Below, in pieces: positions 47,701 to 57,673 of a stretch of 64,000 nt of DNA (position 1 is its first letter; every line of letters begins with the position of its first letter). The translations under genes were made by a program, and so were the position numbers. The notes beneath the pieces are model-generated. The model was not told the origin of the DNA, made no database searches, and saw nothing but the letters and a program-made list of their open reading frames with translations. This DNA is from Bedellia somnulentella (lineage: Eukaryota; Arthropoda; Insecta; Lepidoptera; Bedelliidae): assembly GCA_963576735.1 (NCBI GenBank), contig OY755174.1:5890001-5954000 (forward strand). The letters are read 5' to 3'.

Positions 47701-50700
47701 TTACAGATGGGGCAGAATAAAGCAAAGAGCAAATTGAATGTGTTAAGGATGAGATTTCCAAGATAATATTCTAATATGTCAGATATAGTGCGAATCATGA
47801 ATTTGTAATAGAGCCAATGTGGATGGAATGCAGGTCACTCCATAAGATGCTTTTAATTAGAAAAGCGAACACAAAGGTGTTTTAAAAAATATGTTATGCT
47901 TTATAAACCTAATTTATTTAAAAACAGAACATTATTGCTCGGTTCTGACATATTTAAAAATTAATATTTTTGAAGTTGTTTTTAATGTAACCCGTTCCGG
48001 CATTATTATTTGAAACAATGAAGTTCATTTTAATCTGTTTTAATCTGTCATTTTCATTTTAAGTTTTAATCTGGAGCATTTGCATGATATGATATTGTAT
48101 GATTTTTAATTTGGTTTTACTCAACAACTGAGTTTACAACGATTACAAACAAAATCAGCATAAGGGGACTGTGCTCATTTTTGGACAACCATTTTCAAGT
48201 GACACAGTGAATTTAAATGGGGTAAAACGATCTTGTGCATGACTACAAAAGCGGTCACCCGCAAATACCAGAAAGTTCAAAATATACCGGTCGAATTGAG
48301 AACACTCCTTTTTTTGAAGTCGGTTAATAAAAAGCGGGGTTCATAGCTGCTAAAAATTAAAATTAAGTAACAGATTTGCAATTAACTAAATATAAGTTGA
48401 ATTTACTATAAACAGTTAGATAAGTCAGATATAAGATTTTAAAAATATTTTACCTGTTACCCGGGCTACTCTTCCGTTGAGAGTTCGACCAGCATTCCCT
48501 ACAATATGAGCGCCCAAACTATGACCAACAAGATGGACATTTGTCAAACTTCCACCAGTAGTACTTATCAACCAATTAACAAATTGGCCGACATGTTGCC
48601 CAACATCGGGAACTCCTCTCGCTGATGTTAGATAATTGAGGTTGCCAGCCAACCTACTCCAGTCAACGACAATCACATTCACGTCGCCGGCGTCCAAGAA
48701 AGCATTTTTAACAAACTCGTTCACCTCACTACTAATATCGTTCCGCCATCCATGAACAATTACTTTCAGTTGTTTCTGAGCATTATAATTAGAATTCCAA
48801 ATTGTACTAGCATTACCGTTTACAATACGTTGAGGTGAATTGCGATTAGATCTAAAACAAATAATAATGGTTTTCAAATCATATTATTTACTACTTGTTT
48901 ACTTCATCTGTGTGCATAAAACCTAGTTTCTTTATTCAGGCATGATTGAGTACCAAAAATATAATCATCCACAAATTCAATCTCCCTTTTACCACTTTAG
49001 CGAAAAATTCTTCCTCTGACAAGCATAGTTTATATAAAATTGTAAACGAAAACAAACGTGCCTATTTTTATACTGTTAAGTCCAGAATTGAGAGACAAAT
49101 ACATATAAACTTCAAATCCTAATTGTACCGCTTAAAAGGAGATATAATCCTGAAACTCCTTTAATTCCTTATTAATTACATAAAAGAAATCTCTATGCCA
49201 AATTTCAAGCTCGTAGGTATATAAATGAGATATATATTTATACAATCTTTGACCCCCCCCTATTTTGACACTTCCAAGTAAATTTTTTTTTTTTTAACTT
49301 CACAAATCATTAAAAAATGTGATTGAAAATTTATATAACAATTTTTATACGTCTTAAACTATAATTAAAATGTAACATGTAAACTTCACAACCTTATTTC
49401 ATCCACTTACTGAAATTCCTCACTACTCACTTACTTTATTGAAGTCAACCCTGGACAAAATTGCAATTGTCTAGGTATTAGGGAGTGCAATCTCGGTATT
49501 GCAAGATCTCGAAATACCGAGATCTCGCACTTATTTTGCAAGATCAATCTTGCACCCAAAATCATACGAGATCTCGCAAGATTCGCAAGATTAGGCAACG
49601 TGTTCCTTGTCTATGCTAGAGCGGTCACTTATAAAACCAGATAGGCTTATAAAAGCACTTCAGTAACTTTGATATGCTCATAGCCTTCAGTTAGTCATTA
49701 AAAACTGTCAAGCTATTCCGTAAATCACAGAAAGAATAATGTTTTGCAAAAGTACATAACTAATGACTTTCACGATTACACATTATAATTAAGACAACTA
49801 TTGACTTTCGGATATTTGATCGCGTTTTCTGACATGATTTTATAAAGCCCGACGTTTCGAAAACTTTTCAGTTATCATGATCACGGGAAGACATGGGAAA
49901 AACCATGTAATAAAAGGCCATTAAAGATCCGAAAGTCGATAGTAGTTTTAACATAACTAATGAGTTTGGCGAAAACATGCAGTTAGTACTCGACTGAAAG
50001 ATCCCTGGTCCAGCCTCGCTGATATGATCTCAATATTTAACAAATTCAATACGTGCTTTGGTTGATTTAGACCCTAAATCAACGTTTCAACCTGTCAAAT
50101 TGGCAGTTGAAGTATTGTGTCGTTATATCTACCGCTGAAACTATTTTGCGCTTTATAGTAGGAAAGTTGGAAAATCTCACAACACGATTAGCGCTAAAAA
50201 GCTGGCAGAGCGGGAAACCATTATGACTGCAGTTTTATTCCATTGAAAAGATTCGGCCCGATATTATATGGATTTTAGGTTTGCCACCAAAATCTCTAGT
50301 AATAATAATAATTTACAAAGCTGATTGAACGATTATGCCGGCAGCAGCATAAATTTCCGTTCATTTCAATTATATGTTTTGTTACAATAATTCGCTCATG
50401 GAATTAAGTTTATTCATTTTTAGTAAAATATTTGTCACTATATAACAAAACTTAGTATGTTTGCGAGATCTCGGAAAATACCGAGATCTTGCAAGATTAG
50501 TCGTCCGCAATCTTGCAAATACCGAAATTGAGATTTTGCTGCAAGATTGCACACCCTACTAGGTATAGTAGTTTCTGGTGTGCATTGATTCAAATTTTAT
50601 TTTAATTATTATTAAAATCTAAAAATATATAACCAAATATTTAATATCAATAATTTGAGTATGTTAAAATTTCTTCAGGCTACATCAAGGGATTATGAAA

Positions 50701-51445
50701 ATATCTTAGCACATTAATTAAAAAAGTTCCAATAGGAAGAATCAAAGTAATGAAAGTTTGATGTACCTAGTGTAGAGCCAATAAGAATTATCTGCACCGT
50801 TGCGCATAAATTGTTTTATTCCTTCATCTACAGGCTCTTGAAGATCTACTAGGATAGGCACTCCGTGTCCATCAGGCATCCAAATGTATCGACTGACTCC
50901 TTCGACATAGTGACTGTTATCACCAGGAACAAGAGGGATGGCGGTGCTAGTGCATACTGCAAAAAAATACTCACTGTAATTACAGTTTATTATTATTATG
51001 AAAATATTTTAAGACACACTGGTGACTATATCTTTAGATGAAAAAACGAACTAAATCTGCGTAGAGTAATAATATTTCTTGATATATCGATTGCTTATTA
51101 AACTGTTAAAACTTTATATTTATATCTCAGTATTGCACAATTTAATGACAAAAAAATAAAATTTATATCATGACTTATTATTATTACTTATTCGTTGTGT
51201 TCTAAAAAGAAAACAAAATACCACTTAATGTTCTTTGAAAGTATGATTTTTATGCAATGTTAATGAAATGGTTCTAGTAAAGGATGGTACTGCAGTGTTT
51301 TCTTTGCGCTCGACTTGGCAAGGGCGATGCCGTAAGTATAAATACTGAATATTAAAAGATGACATATTGCTATTGAAATCCGAATATTAAAACAAATATC
51401 AGTCTTACAAGCACATATAGCAGCCAAGACAAGAAGCACCTTCAT
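38725..51445 (-). CDS. Secreted pancreatic-lipase-family enzyme 2, 5 exons
   Basis: Tandem paralogue of lipase 1 with the same exon phases. Exons on the - strand: 51445-51409, 50956-50767, 48851-48454, 47513-47180 and 38770-38725. They join to 334 residues, three more than lipase 1 owing to a longer exon 2. Signal peptide MKVLLVLAAICAL. Triad: Ser187 in VGHSLGAH, Asp211 in GLDPAGPTW, His272 in CSHGRAYELF; the lid is again reduced to PGCAISTCSH. The last intron is 8.4 kb and contains a Gypsy-type element and many smaller repeats; intron 2 contains a hAT element. Assigning the distant last exon rests on its exact phase, its identical peptide GSGIFYVQTGRSWPF and a conserved poly(A) signal. If transcripts fail to splice across the Gypsy insertion, the protein would lose only 15 residues. 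Substrate uncertain, as for lipase 1. Confidence 0.88.
38939..39140 (+). repeat. (TATG)n-family repeat, old copy in lipase 2 intron 4
   Basis: Diverged copy: GGCGTTAGCTTAGAATAGTA, TCGTGAGAGGTGACTATGCG, ATTCACAGCCGTAGATAAAT. Confidence 0.65.
39447..40109. mobile_element. Long-TIR element of the ACCGACTTC family
   Basis: The left end AAAGAAAACCGACTTCAGTG is mirrored by CACTGAAGTCGGTTTTCTTT at the right. The inverted arms run for about 170 bp and include AGTACTAAAAAGTACG and CACACGCGTCAGTTCAACCT. The interior (39640-39920) contains a non-LTR 3' fragment near (TTTTA)n at 39733. Non-coding; within lipase 2 intron 4. Confidence 0.8.
40323..40499 (-). repeat. tRNA-SINE fragment
   Basis: 3' half of the SINE: GCGCCGAATGTCCCCGAAGG, TATCACGTGACATTGTCACC. 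Confidence 0.7.
40525..40975 (-). mobile_element. ACCGACTTC-family element, variant interior
   Basis: Ends at GAACACTCCTTTTTTTGAAG followed by TCGGTT. The interior (CATCATCAGATCCTGGTCTC; GCATAACAATATGACTTTCA) recurs inverted at 53715-54148. Non-coding. Confidence 0.7.
41004..41090 (-). repeat. (TATG)n-family tail fragment
   Basis: CATACATACATATACTCATG and CAGTCACTTTTGGAAGTTGA only. It directly borders the truncated 5' end of the Gypsy element. Confidence 0.7.
41148..41282. mobile_element. Palindromic tRNA-like retroposon remnant in Gypsy leader
   Basis: AGTTGTTGTAATT occurs at 41135-41147 and again at 41283-41295, a 13-bp target duplication around the insert. The insert contains two near-perfect inverted arms (about 41187-41230 and 41239-41282: GGAAAGAAAAATTTCGAC and GTCGAAATTTTTCTTTCC) separated by only CCCGCCAGT. 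The tRNA-like core present in the copies at 19425 and 21640 is missing. Confidence 0.75.
41302..41541 (+). pseudogene. Gypsy gag N-terminal fragment
   Basis: A 79-codon frame from an ATG, with the pattern DWDSFKGRLEQWFLVNDLEG seen at the start of capsid domains of some insect Gypsy gag proteins, ending in a stop at 41541. The next frame restarts the gag reading. It is either the true gag N-terminus broken by a frameshift or a piece from another element (see findings). Confidence 0.55.
41542..42581 (+). pseudogene. Gypsy gag (capsid and zinc knuckle), interrupted by a stop
   Basis: A heptad-rich coiled-coil leader (SMREAQQSIQDVV up to EKRVLQLES) contains an in-frame TAG at about 41670. The retrotransposon gag domain follows (residues 70-235 of the 41715 frame; TSWSAYRHQFQTVAAANGW, RSGEGLQQWALEIEKLV, HHTSLKDALANALEFEAC), then one CCHC zinc knuckle (CYGCGKRGHLRLSC). 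The stop codon, if not an assembly error, separates the coiled coil into two parts. The gag ends at 42581 and overlaps the pol frame, as usual for Gypsy elements. Confidence 0.85.
42582..43489 (+). pseudogene. Gypsy pol remnant: aspartic protease joined to pre-integrase
   Basis: The frame (open from 42470, overlapping gag) carries a retropepsin-type aspartic protease: catalytic DTGASRTVINP at about 42709 and the later flap/GLDFMKKYN segment near 42916. After VVNLDQEDENL (about 43230) the text jumps to RPIMKWKKEK and YWAQWNSLVLINGLLYRRW, which belongs just before integrase. The whole RT and RNase H region (well over 1 kb in complete elements) is therefore absent without breaking the frame. The frame then shifts near 43480, inside the integrase zinc domain. 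Confidence 0.85.
43490..44503 (+). pseudogene. Gypsy integrase, frameshifted through the active site
   Basis: Frame 43498-43992 has the CC half of the HHCC zinc domain (WCQKCTTCAA) and the first two catalytic acids (VDVAGPF and SDQGRNF). The frame then changes at about 43945, exactly where the third acid (Glu) should follow SDGMV; neither frame encodes it. The second frame (43950-44503) continues with FNQTLERQLAKMVEKHQKDW and the C-terminal LQNRWEGPYKVVTRINDVTY, a GPY/F-type module, and ends DEY-stop. It is inactive. Confidence 0.88.
44520..45082 (+). repeat. 3' LTR of the Gypsy element
   Basis: Starts TGTTACGACATCTG and ends GGTACGTAACA, so the 7-bp ends TGTTACG/CGTAACA are perfect inverted repeats with TG..CA borders. 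Length 563 bp. Internal signals: a TATA-like GCATATATAAAG at 44767-44778 and an AATAAA at 45011-45016, fitting a U3-R-U5 layout. No matching 5' LTR exists in the window. Confidence 0.88.
45083..46021. other. Lipase 2 intron 4, AT-rich remainder
   Basis: Mostly unassigned AT-rich DNA. It contains a partial copy of the element at 35401 (listed next). Confidence 0.5.
45719..45872 (+). mobile_element. Partial copy of the CCCACCAAAAACATT element
   Basis: CCCACCAAAAACATTCTGTA, CTAGCCAAGTCTCGATAGAG and TTTTACGTGACTTGGCCG match the end regions of 35401-36214. The middle is gone. Confidence 0.65.
46022..46159. repeat. Near-perfect 46-bp-arm hairpin MITE
   Basis: GAAACAACTATTGATTTTCG and the following 26 bp at 46022-46067 are mirrored exactly at 46114-46159. 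A second nested palindrome (ATCGCGTGTTATTACATTAT and its inverse) fills the centre. Relatives occur at 49750-49960 and 59570-59630. Non-coding. Confidence 0.85.
46262..47095 (-). mobile_element. Dispersed element W, inverted copy
   Basis: Inverse of 32095-32690, interrupted by a (TATG)n repeat at 46563-46737. It ends with CGACTTGGCGGGGCACTACC. Confidence 0.7.
46563..46737 (-). repeat. (TATG)n-family repeat nested in element W
   Basis: The tail CATACATACATATACTCACG and the body up to CTTTAAAAGCCCCAGTACC; the head is missing. Confidence 0.8.
47600..47830 (+). pseudogene. RTE relic in lipase 2 intron 3
   Basis: Weak but ordered match to the RTE C-terminal region: VPALIYGSK and LNVLRMRFPR parallel VPTLMYGSE and VNAVEMRSLR at 31290-31385. 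Heavily decayed. Confidence 0.5.
47831..48286. other. Lipase 2 intron 3, remainder
   Basis: No assignable feature other than the following end fragment. Confidence 0.45.
48287..48326. mobile_element. End fragment of ACCGACTTC-family element
   Basis: GGTCGAATTGAGAACACTCC followed by a T run and GAAGTCGGTTAA matches the terminus at 40925-40965. Confidence 0.65.
49479..50558. mobile_element. hAT element in lipase 2 intron 2, with 8-bp TSD
   Basis: Termini TAGGGAGTGCAATC and GATTGCACACCCTA are inverted repeats. CTAGGTAT flanks both sides exactly (49471-49478 and 50559-50566), the 8-bp duplication diagnostic of hAT transposons. Subterminal GCAAGATCTCG motifs recur in both orientations at each end and may be transposase sites. 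There is no intact transposase, so it is non-autonomous. A hairpin MITE (49750-49960) is nested inside. The left 187 bp are identical to the element entering at 63814. Confidence 0.9.
49750..49960. mobile_element. Hairpin MITE nested in the hAT element
   Basis: ACAACTATTGACTTTCGGAT near 49795 faces ATCCGAAAGTCGATAGTAGT near 49926. It is the same family as 46022-46159. Confidence 0.65.
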
Positions 51446-51500
51446 TGTCAATGTCTTACGACTATGAACTTGCTAATGAAACGAATTGGGATTTTCCTTA

Positions 51501-51506
51501 TTTATA
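51501..51506 (-). promoter_or_regulatory. Putative TATA box of lipase 2
   Basis: TATAAA on the - strand, 56 nt before the ATG, at a distance similar to that in lipase 1. Confidence 0.5.
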
Positions 51507-51614
51507 TGTATTTACAAATAGTAATCTAATCAATTTTAGTATAGATTTCCGGACTAAAATTTTGATACAAGTTATGATTTCAATCTAACATCGGATTATG
51601 TATTTCACAATTTC

Positions 51615-51800
51615 TATATATAAAATCTTTCCGTTAATGCATGTCTGACTGACTGACTGACAGTGCACAGCCTAAACGGCTGGACCAAAAGAGATAAAAT
51701 TTGGTAAGTATATAATTCAAGTGTTTTAGATAAACACTAAGAAAATAATACCTTTAAAATGTCACGGGCACGGGAATTGCGGGAATTTGAAGTTTATATG
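51615..51800 (+). mobile_element. Helitron-like 5' fragment
   Basis: TCTATATATAAAATCTTTCC followed by (TGAC)n and GGCTGGACCAAAAGAGATAA resembles the 5' region of lepidopteran-type Helitrons. The 3' end was not found. Confidence 0.4.
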
Positions 51801-53714
51801 CAACTTCTGGAATTTTGAAATATGTTGTAATTTCGTTTCATTTCGTTGTTAGTAAGTTGAAATTAGGTATAAAGAACTAGTTATTTTTACGGAAACAGGA
51901 ATCACAAAGGAATATTGTTGATATGATATGAAACTTCTATATTTCATTCGATCGTCAGCGTATTGACCGCCACTACTGTATACAGGCGCGCGCAATGCAT
52001 CCAAAGTGGCGGCTGTAATTAGTTATTGCCCTGTTGCATTACACAAGAAAAATTAAATTGGAGTGAAGAAAAATACTACATGTTTACCCTTTAATAGAGC
52101 AGAGGGCCATCGTGGGAGAAATCGTCACATTATACGGAAATTTGAGGTGTGACGAAACAAAGTTCTTTAAGTACTTTCGTAAAGAGGCATCCCACAAATA
52201 ATTCCTTAAACGAACCTCCTCGATTACTCAACTCGTGTCAAGATTTCGATATTTACGACTTGCCATGATTGTACTGCGCCGACGCGTGCGCTCCGCACGA
52301 TACTAAAACGCTTCCTGCAGCATAATTCTAGTCTTTGTCCTGCAGGTAGAGAACAGTTCCGCGTCGCAGATGCGCCACGCGGTCGGTTGCGAAGCTGTCC
52401 GCGCGGGCGGTCGTCCGTACGGGACCCGTCCGCATTATTCTAAAACGTTCCTTTAGCTTAATACAGATTAGTCTATACGAAGCGATCGGTACTGACGGTC
52501 CGCATGGCACTAAAACCAGCCTAAGCTTAACTGGTCTGTCCTAACGCCCATAGTTGAAAATTCTTGAATCCAGAAGGAACAAGTTGAGCCTAATGAGAAT
52601 GCGTCCCATCCATCAAGATACATTGATTTGCCGGATCAACCCTAATAAAATCATGATGCAAATATTAACTAATTAACATCAATTTGCATACACATTTAAA
52701 AGAAAATTAATATAGTCACGGCGTAAAGAAGTTAAGCATATATAATTAATTACTAACTATAATAACTATAGTAATTAAGTGTAACTAATCATGTTACAGG
52801 TAAGTATAGGCTTATAAAGAAATATTTTTTATTGATTCTTCTTTATATCACTAGAATAACAGATTAGTGATAAGAACATAGAATAAGATAAGAATAAATA
52901 ATAGAGGTTAGAATCATCATTTCTTTTGTTTGTATTGTTTCACCATATTTTTAATGTTTTGGTTTCCACACCCGGGCTGGGCGTATTCCTTAAATCTCAT
53001 CAGTCTTGTCATATATATTTTTTATATTCCCCTTCACAAGCACTATAACTATTGCTACCTTTCCAATTTTTAGCAAACTACACCGTTTCATTCAGCTGCC
53101 TTTTCTATAATATAATCAAATTCCATATTTTTCAGATGACATAGATATATAGAAGAATTTTACTGGTTCACACAACATTGACAACTTATTCAAATGTTCC
53201 GAATATTAATCAGACGACTAAAAAACATTAGAAAAACAATAATTATAATAATTTTAAAATATTTACCACGTAAAAGATATACACTTTTCTCTACTCTCGC
53301 TCGGACCATTTCCTAAAACTTTAAATTCTTTCCGAAGTGGGGGTGTGTAATATGACTGATTGGATTGGAAAGCGTCGATAGCCACCGCTGCACCGTGCAA
53401 GTAACATTGTCATCTCTTTACAACCTTTTTTTGGACCGGAACCTTTGACCACGAATTGTTATCATAGGTATATAAAATGTTTTGCTGCCACACATTTTGG
53501 ACGGTAACTTTGTATCTCACATCCCCCGTAGCATGAGGCTTATGAAAGCGAATATGTCAAATGAGAAACGAAAAACTGCCAGATTATCCATTCAAAATCG
53601 GACAGTTATTAACTTCTCATGTAATATACTCGTTCTCACATGTCTCATGCTACTATTGCATATATGGCAAAAAGAAATAAGCCTCTTCGACAACAGACAG
53701 TTCACGGTCATTTT
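51801..53714. other. Intergenic with a GC-rich block
   Basis: No gene recognised. The block 52240-52530 is much richer in GC than its surroundings, with repeated ACTAAAACG-like phrases (52301, 52429, 52507) and GTCCG motifs, suggesting a MITE of unknown family. A 60-codon - strand frame in it shows no known motif. Confidence 0.45.
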
Positions 53715-54640
53715 TAACCAACTTCAAAAAAAGGAGTGTTCTCAATTCGACCGTATATATATATTTATTTATGTTTGTTCGCCGATTACTTTGCCATTTA
53801 TGAAACGATACTCCCGAATTGGTACCATGATGAGGATATCAGGGTTTGATGATGGGATCCTGCAGAAATCGATGGAAACCCTCAACTTTTATAGGCACAT
53901 GTACCGCGATTTACATATTTTCTGAAGTTATATTAGCATTTGCTTCTGGAAATCATGTTGTTATGCTGCTGATCTGATGATGAAAGGTGTAGGTCCTCAA
54001 TCACTAGGAGTTAGGAAATAGTTCATTCGACATTCTATATAGATTTATACTCCTCTTTGTAGCTCTTATGCAGAGAAGTATAGGTTCACTAAACATATCT
54101 TTGTTATGTTAATGTTACCGAGAGAGCACCATGAGACCAGGATCTGATGAATACATACATATTCTCACGCCGTTAGTTCCCATTGGGGTAGGCAGAGACT
54201 ATCGATCGCCACTTTGTACGATCCCGGCAAACCTCTCTAGCTTCATTCACATCCATCAATCTTTTCATACATGCTCTTTTATTCTTCGTACTTCGGACAC
54301 CTGCCTTTTTGAGCACATTTTCTATTTGATCTAAATGTGTCCTCCGAGGTCGTCCTCTACTAACATTACCTGTAATGAATCTAGTAATGATCTGATGAAT
54401 CTAGTACTAAAAAGTACGAAATAAGTTTTTTTCATTAAATATGAGTTCCTACTATGATTAATACCTTAGAAATTTCTTTATTCCACACGCGTAAGTTCAA
54501 CCTACCTAAATCTTAAAATTCTCCTAAATTAATTTTTGAGTCGGTCCAGTCAAACAAAACTAAATTCACCCTACTATCTATCTCTGATTATTACAATCTA
54601 AACAATATATAGGTATCTTTCGCCTACCATACCATGTAAT
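53715..54640 (+). mobile_element. ACCGACTTC-family element, split by an RTE insertion
   Basis: Left part 53715-54152 begins AACTTCAAAAAAAGGAGTGT and matches the inverse of 40525-40975. The right part 54389-54640 (AGTACTAAAAAGTACG; CACACGCGTAAGTTCAACCT) matches 39490-39640. They are separated by the RTE fragment at 54153-54388. Confidence 0.75.
54153..54388 (-). mobile_element. Young 5'-truncated RTE insertion with 12-bp TSD
   Basis: On the - strand it is the last 220 bp of the RTE element of 30467-31795 (CCTCGGAGGACACATTTAGA to the TATG tail). GATCTGATGAAT flanks it at 54141-54152 and 54389-54400. An extra 18 nt at the 5' junction looks like filler. Confidence 0.85.
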
Positions 54641-54654
54641 TATCCTACATTACA

Positions 54655-55000
54655 CTAGTGGATCGGCCAAGCTTCGCACGGGTAGCGTAGTTTTAAAAAG
54701 TTCAGTATTTCCACAAATAAGCTGATTTTCAAATTGAGTTGGGAGAGTTAAAGTTGAGTAAAACGCTATGCAGTATTTATAACAATCTAAAAACCAACTA
54801 AACTACCGCGATGTAGGGTACGTGCTACTGGCGCCATCTAGTATGTAATATGTAAATTAGTAAAGATTTGGTTTGGGTCGCTTGCGACTATTATTTTTCA
54901 TGCATAATTTTTGTGTTTCTACCGATTTCTATGATTCTTTTGTTATTGAATTGGTAAAAATGTTAATTGTATTAAATAATGAAATGAGTGAGAGTACTAT
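54655..55000 (-). mobile_element. Helitron 3' portion
   Basis: On the - strand the terminus is GATCCACTAG with GTGCGAAGCTTGG just inside. The body (GCGCCATCTAGTATGTAATA read on +; GAGTGAGAG) parallels 34750-35185. The 5' part is lost. Confidence 0.65.
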
Positions 55001-56069
55001 AAGGGCCAATTTATTTTTAGGTGTACCACCATCCAAATTGATGGTTTTTCAAAAAAGTAAGACAATATGAGTTTTTTTACTTTCACTGAGTTATTATTCA
55101 TTAGAGTATTATAAAATAGTACAAAATCAAAGATATTATGAATATTTTTCGTAATAAAATGATTTCTATGTATCATGGAGTGTAATTTATTTCCATTCCG
55201 TGACCATTTATAGACGTTTAAAAAATAAAGAGAATAATTAAAATTTCGGTTTTATTTTAAATATAGCTTTATTAAGATAAGAAAAATGAATCATATTATC
55301 TTAAAAGTATTATTTTGAACTAAGAAAGACCCATTAGAGATCCATTCCATTACTTTTTGGAACATGGCAAGTTTTAATTTACTTATTTCTACTATTTGCA
55401 CTGATGTCTTCATTAAATATTATACAACTAACAAAGTTAGGACTTCTTTTTAGAATTTTACGAAAAAACATACATAAATAGTTACACATAACATAACATA
55501 ATAAGACAAAACTTCTAAAAAATCCAGGCGACAGTTTCGGTCACAGGAAGACAAAAGTAACCGAATGGAACCTTAAGGCATGTTCATATTGTTTACAAAA
55601 CAAACAATTTTCTCTTGTTATAATGCTTCAACACATTTAAAGGCATTATGCTTTATTTATGAGATTATAATATCGTATAGTATTTTTAACCATACTTAGA
55701 TGCCATTTCTCAAAAACTAGCGTAATCAATAAATATTTCTTTTCTGCAATATGAAAATTATGTAAATAAAAAATTATTTCCGAGCGTCATTCATAATGAG
55801 TATTTTTTGACTGTATATAGTATTTAAAAAAAAAATACAAAGTAAAAAGCTACCGTAGAAATAAACACGAACAATAGTTTATTAAAACTTAAATAAATGA
55901 AATAAAAACTATAAAAAGATATATAATGTATTTTTATCGTAAATCAATAATCATAATAGCCAAATTTAATAAACTAATTTTGAATTAAAATTACTACTTT
56001 AATTAAAAAGCAACAGTTTAAAACAACCTTTATGCTGTCCATTCCGAAACCAAGAGCATTCCCCTAATA
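55001..56069. other. Intergenic, nothing recognised
   Basis: About 1 kb of AT-rich DNA without gene or clear repeat. Confidence 0.5.
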
Positions 56070-57245
56070 CAGGGGTTCCCAAACTTATAAGTGTCACGCC
56101 TTACTATTGCTTAAAAGACTACGCCTACGCCTACGCCTCCCTTCGGCCCAGGGCTCAGCAAGTAGTATCAAGTAGGCTCTCCAAGCAATTAAAAAATAAA
56201 ATAATAAGGGCAATAAAGTCCAAAAAGTCATTTTCAGATGTTTTATTAGAAAAATACTGTTTTTACACACTGTTACACACAAAAATTAGTGTGACGGATG
56301 AGCTTGCATGTTTTTGACAAGATTTCCAATTCTGGGTTCAATGGAAGAAAGTGCACAACGTAGATCACTAGCAATATCTAGTTTGCTTCTGTACTTTGTT
56401 TTTATTGCTACAACTGCTGAAAACGCTTTTTCGTTTGAAAAGGGTAAAAACAACTTTAGTGCTTGCTCTGCTGTGCTGGGATAAACTTTGAGACATTTAA
56501 CCCATAATTGTGCCTTATCCATTTTCTCAAAATCATATTGGGCAGCAAATTATGTTTGATTTCCAAAGCTTGCTCTTCTAATGCTTCTGGCAGCATTTCT
56601 ATGTCAACATGAAAGGGATCGGTCGCTAATCGATAATTAATATTATCGCACGAATCGGGAAAGTAGCGCTTGAATTCATCCGTGAGCTGCTGCAAATAGT
56701 TTGATATTTTATCCCTGACATTAATTTCACCCAAAATATTCTTAAAACAGGCTTCTTCTGTGTTCACAAATAGTTTAGGAAAGCAGGAATAGTTGGACGC
56801 CAACGTCTTTGCGTCTCCACAGTTGCAACTTCTCGGTGTATGCCGTGATAGAATCCCGATGATAAATTATGTTCGAATCTCCGCTTTGTAATTTCAAGTT
56901 CAAAGTGTTCAATGAATCAAAAATATCTGATAGATAAGCGAATATTACTCGTACCCATGGCTTTTTAAATTCCACAACCAATTCAGTTTGTTTGTGAATT
57001 TCTAAAAACTGAATTATTTCATCTCGCAGTTCAAATAATCTTGCCAACATATTACCTTTTGAGAGCCAGCGCACCTCGTAATGAAATGGCAATGTCTTTT
57101 GGTCTGAGCCCAAATTTTCACAGAGAGCTGTAAACAGCCGCGTGTTTAATGCACTCTTCTTAATATAATTTTCACCCGCGCCCCCCTCTACATGTGTTCA
57201 CGCCTCCCTAGTGGGGCGCCCCCCCCACCACTTTGAAAATCAATG
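56070..57245 (-). pseudogene. hAT transposon (ZBED/FAM200-like transposase relic)
   Basis: Ends CAGGGGTTCCCAAACTT and, inverted, CATTGATTTTCAAAGTGG, flanked on both sides by CCCTAATA (56062-56069 and 57246-57253), an 8-bp target duplication. The - strand encodes the C-terminal half of a hAT transposase over three frames: NTRLFTALCENLGSDQKTLP with FHYEVRWLSKGNMLARLFEL (57175-56980), then the middle (56803-56456; CFKNILGEINVRDKISNYLQ), then WVKCLKVYPSTAEQALKLFL with FSNEKAFSAVVAIKTKYRS (56522-56286), the dimerisation tail. The N-terminal BED finger and part of the catalytic domain are missing, so it is dead. The dense C/G block near 57170-57230 is subterminal. Confidence 0.88.
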
Positions 57246-57253
57246 CCCTAATA

Positions 57254-57673
57254 CGTTACCATGTTAACGGTTTCGGAAAGGAAGTTTTGGAACGCCAAAA
57301 TTCAATTTAAAAATTTATTTTTGTAATGAATTACTATGATAAATGACAAGTGAATAATTTTATTGAGATCACAATTAGTTAAATAAAGTACTTATAACTA
57401 AGGTTAAAATTCCACTTTACCTTAAAAAAACTTGGTAACAACATCGGACCAAAAAAAATGACCACCTCACGCACCCACACTTAATGCACTGTTTCGCAAA
57501 CTAGACGTCGTAGAAAAGAATAAAATTACCAAAAAATAAGATTAACAATAGAGTCAGAATGTAATAAAACTGTTAAACAGGAGAAAATATTTCCTTACAG
57601 TCAAATAACTCATGGTTTCGGAATAGGAATTCCACTTGTACCAAATTCTAGATTTTGATTTAAACTGTTATCG
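57254..57673. other. Intergenic, nothing recognised
   Basis: AT-rich spacer with no assignable feature. Confidence 0.5.

Noticed and set aside
52328..52510. 60-codon - strand ORF in GC-rich DNA
   Set aside because: Basic, low-complexity composition without domain similarity; explained by the lack of stop codons in GC-rich sequence.
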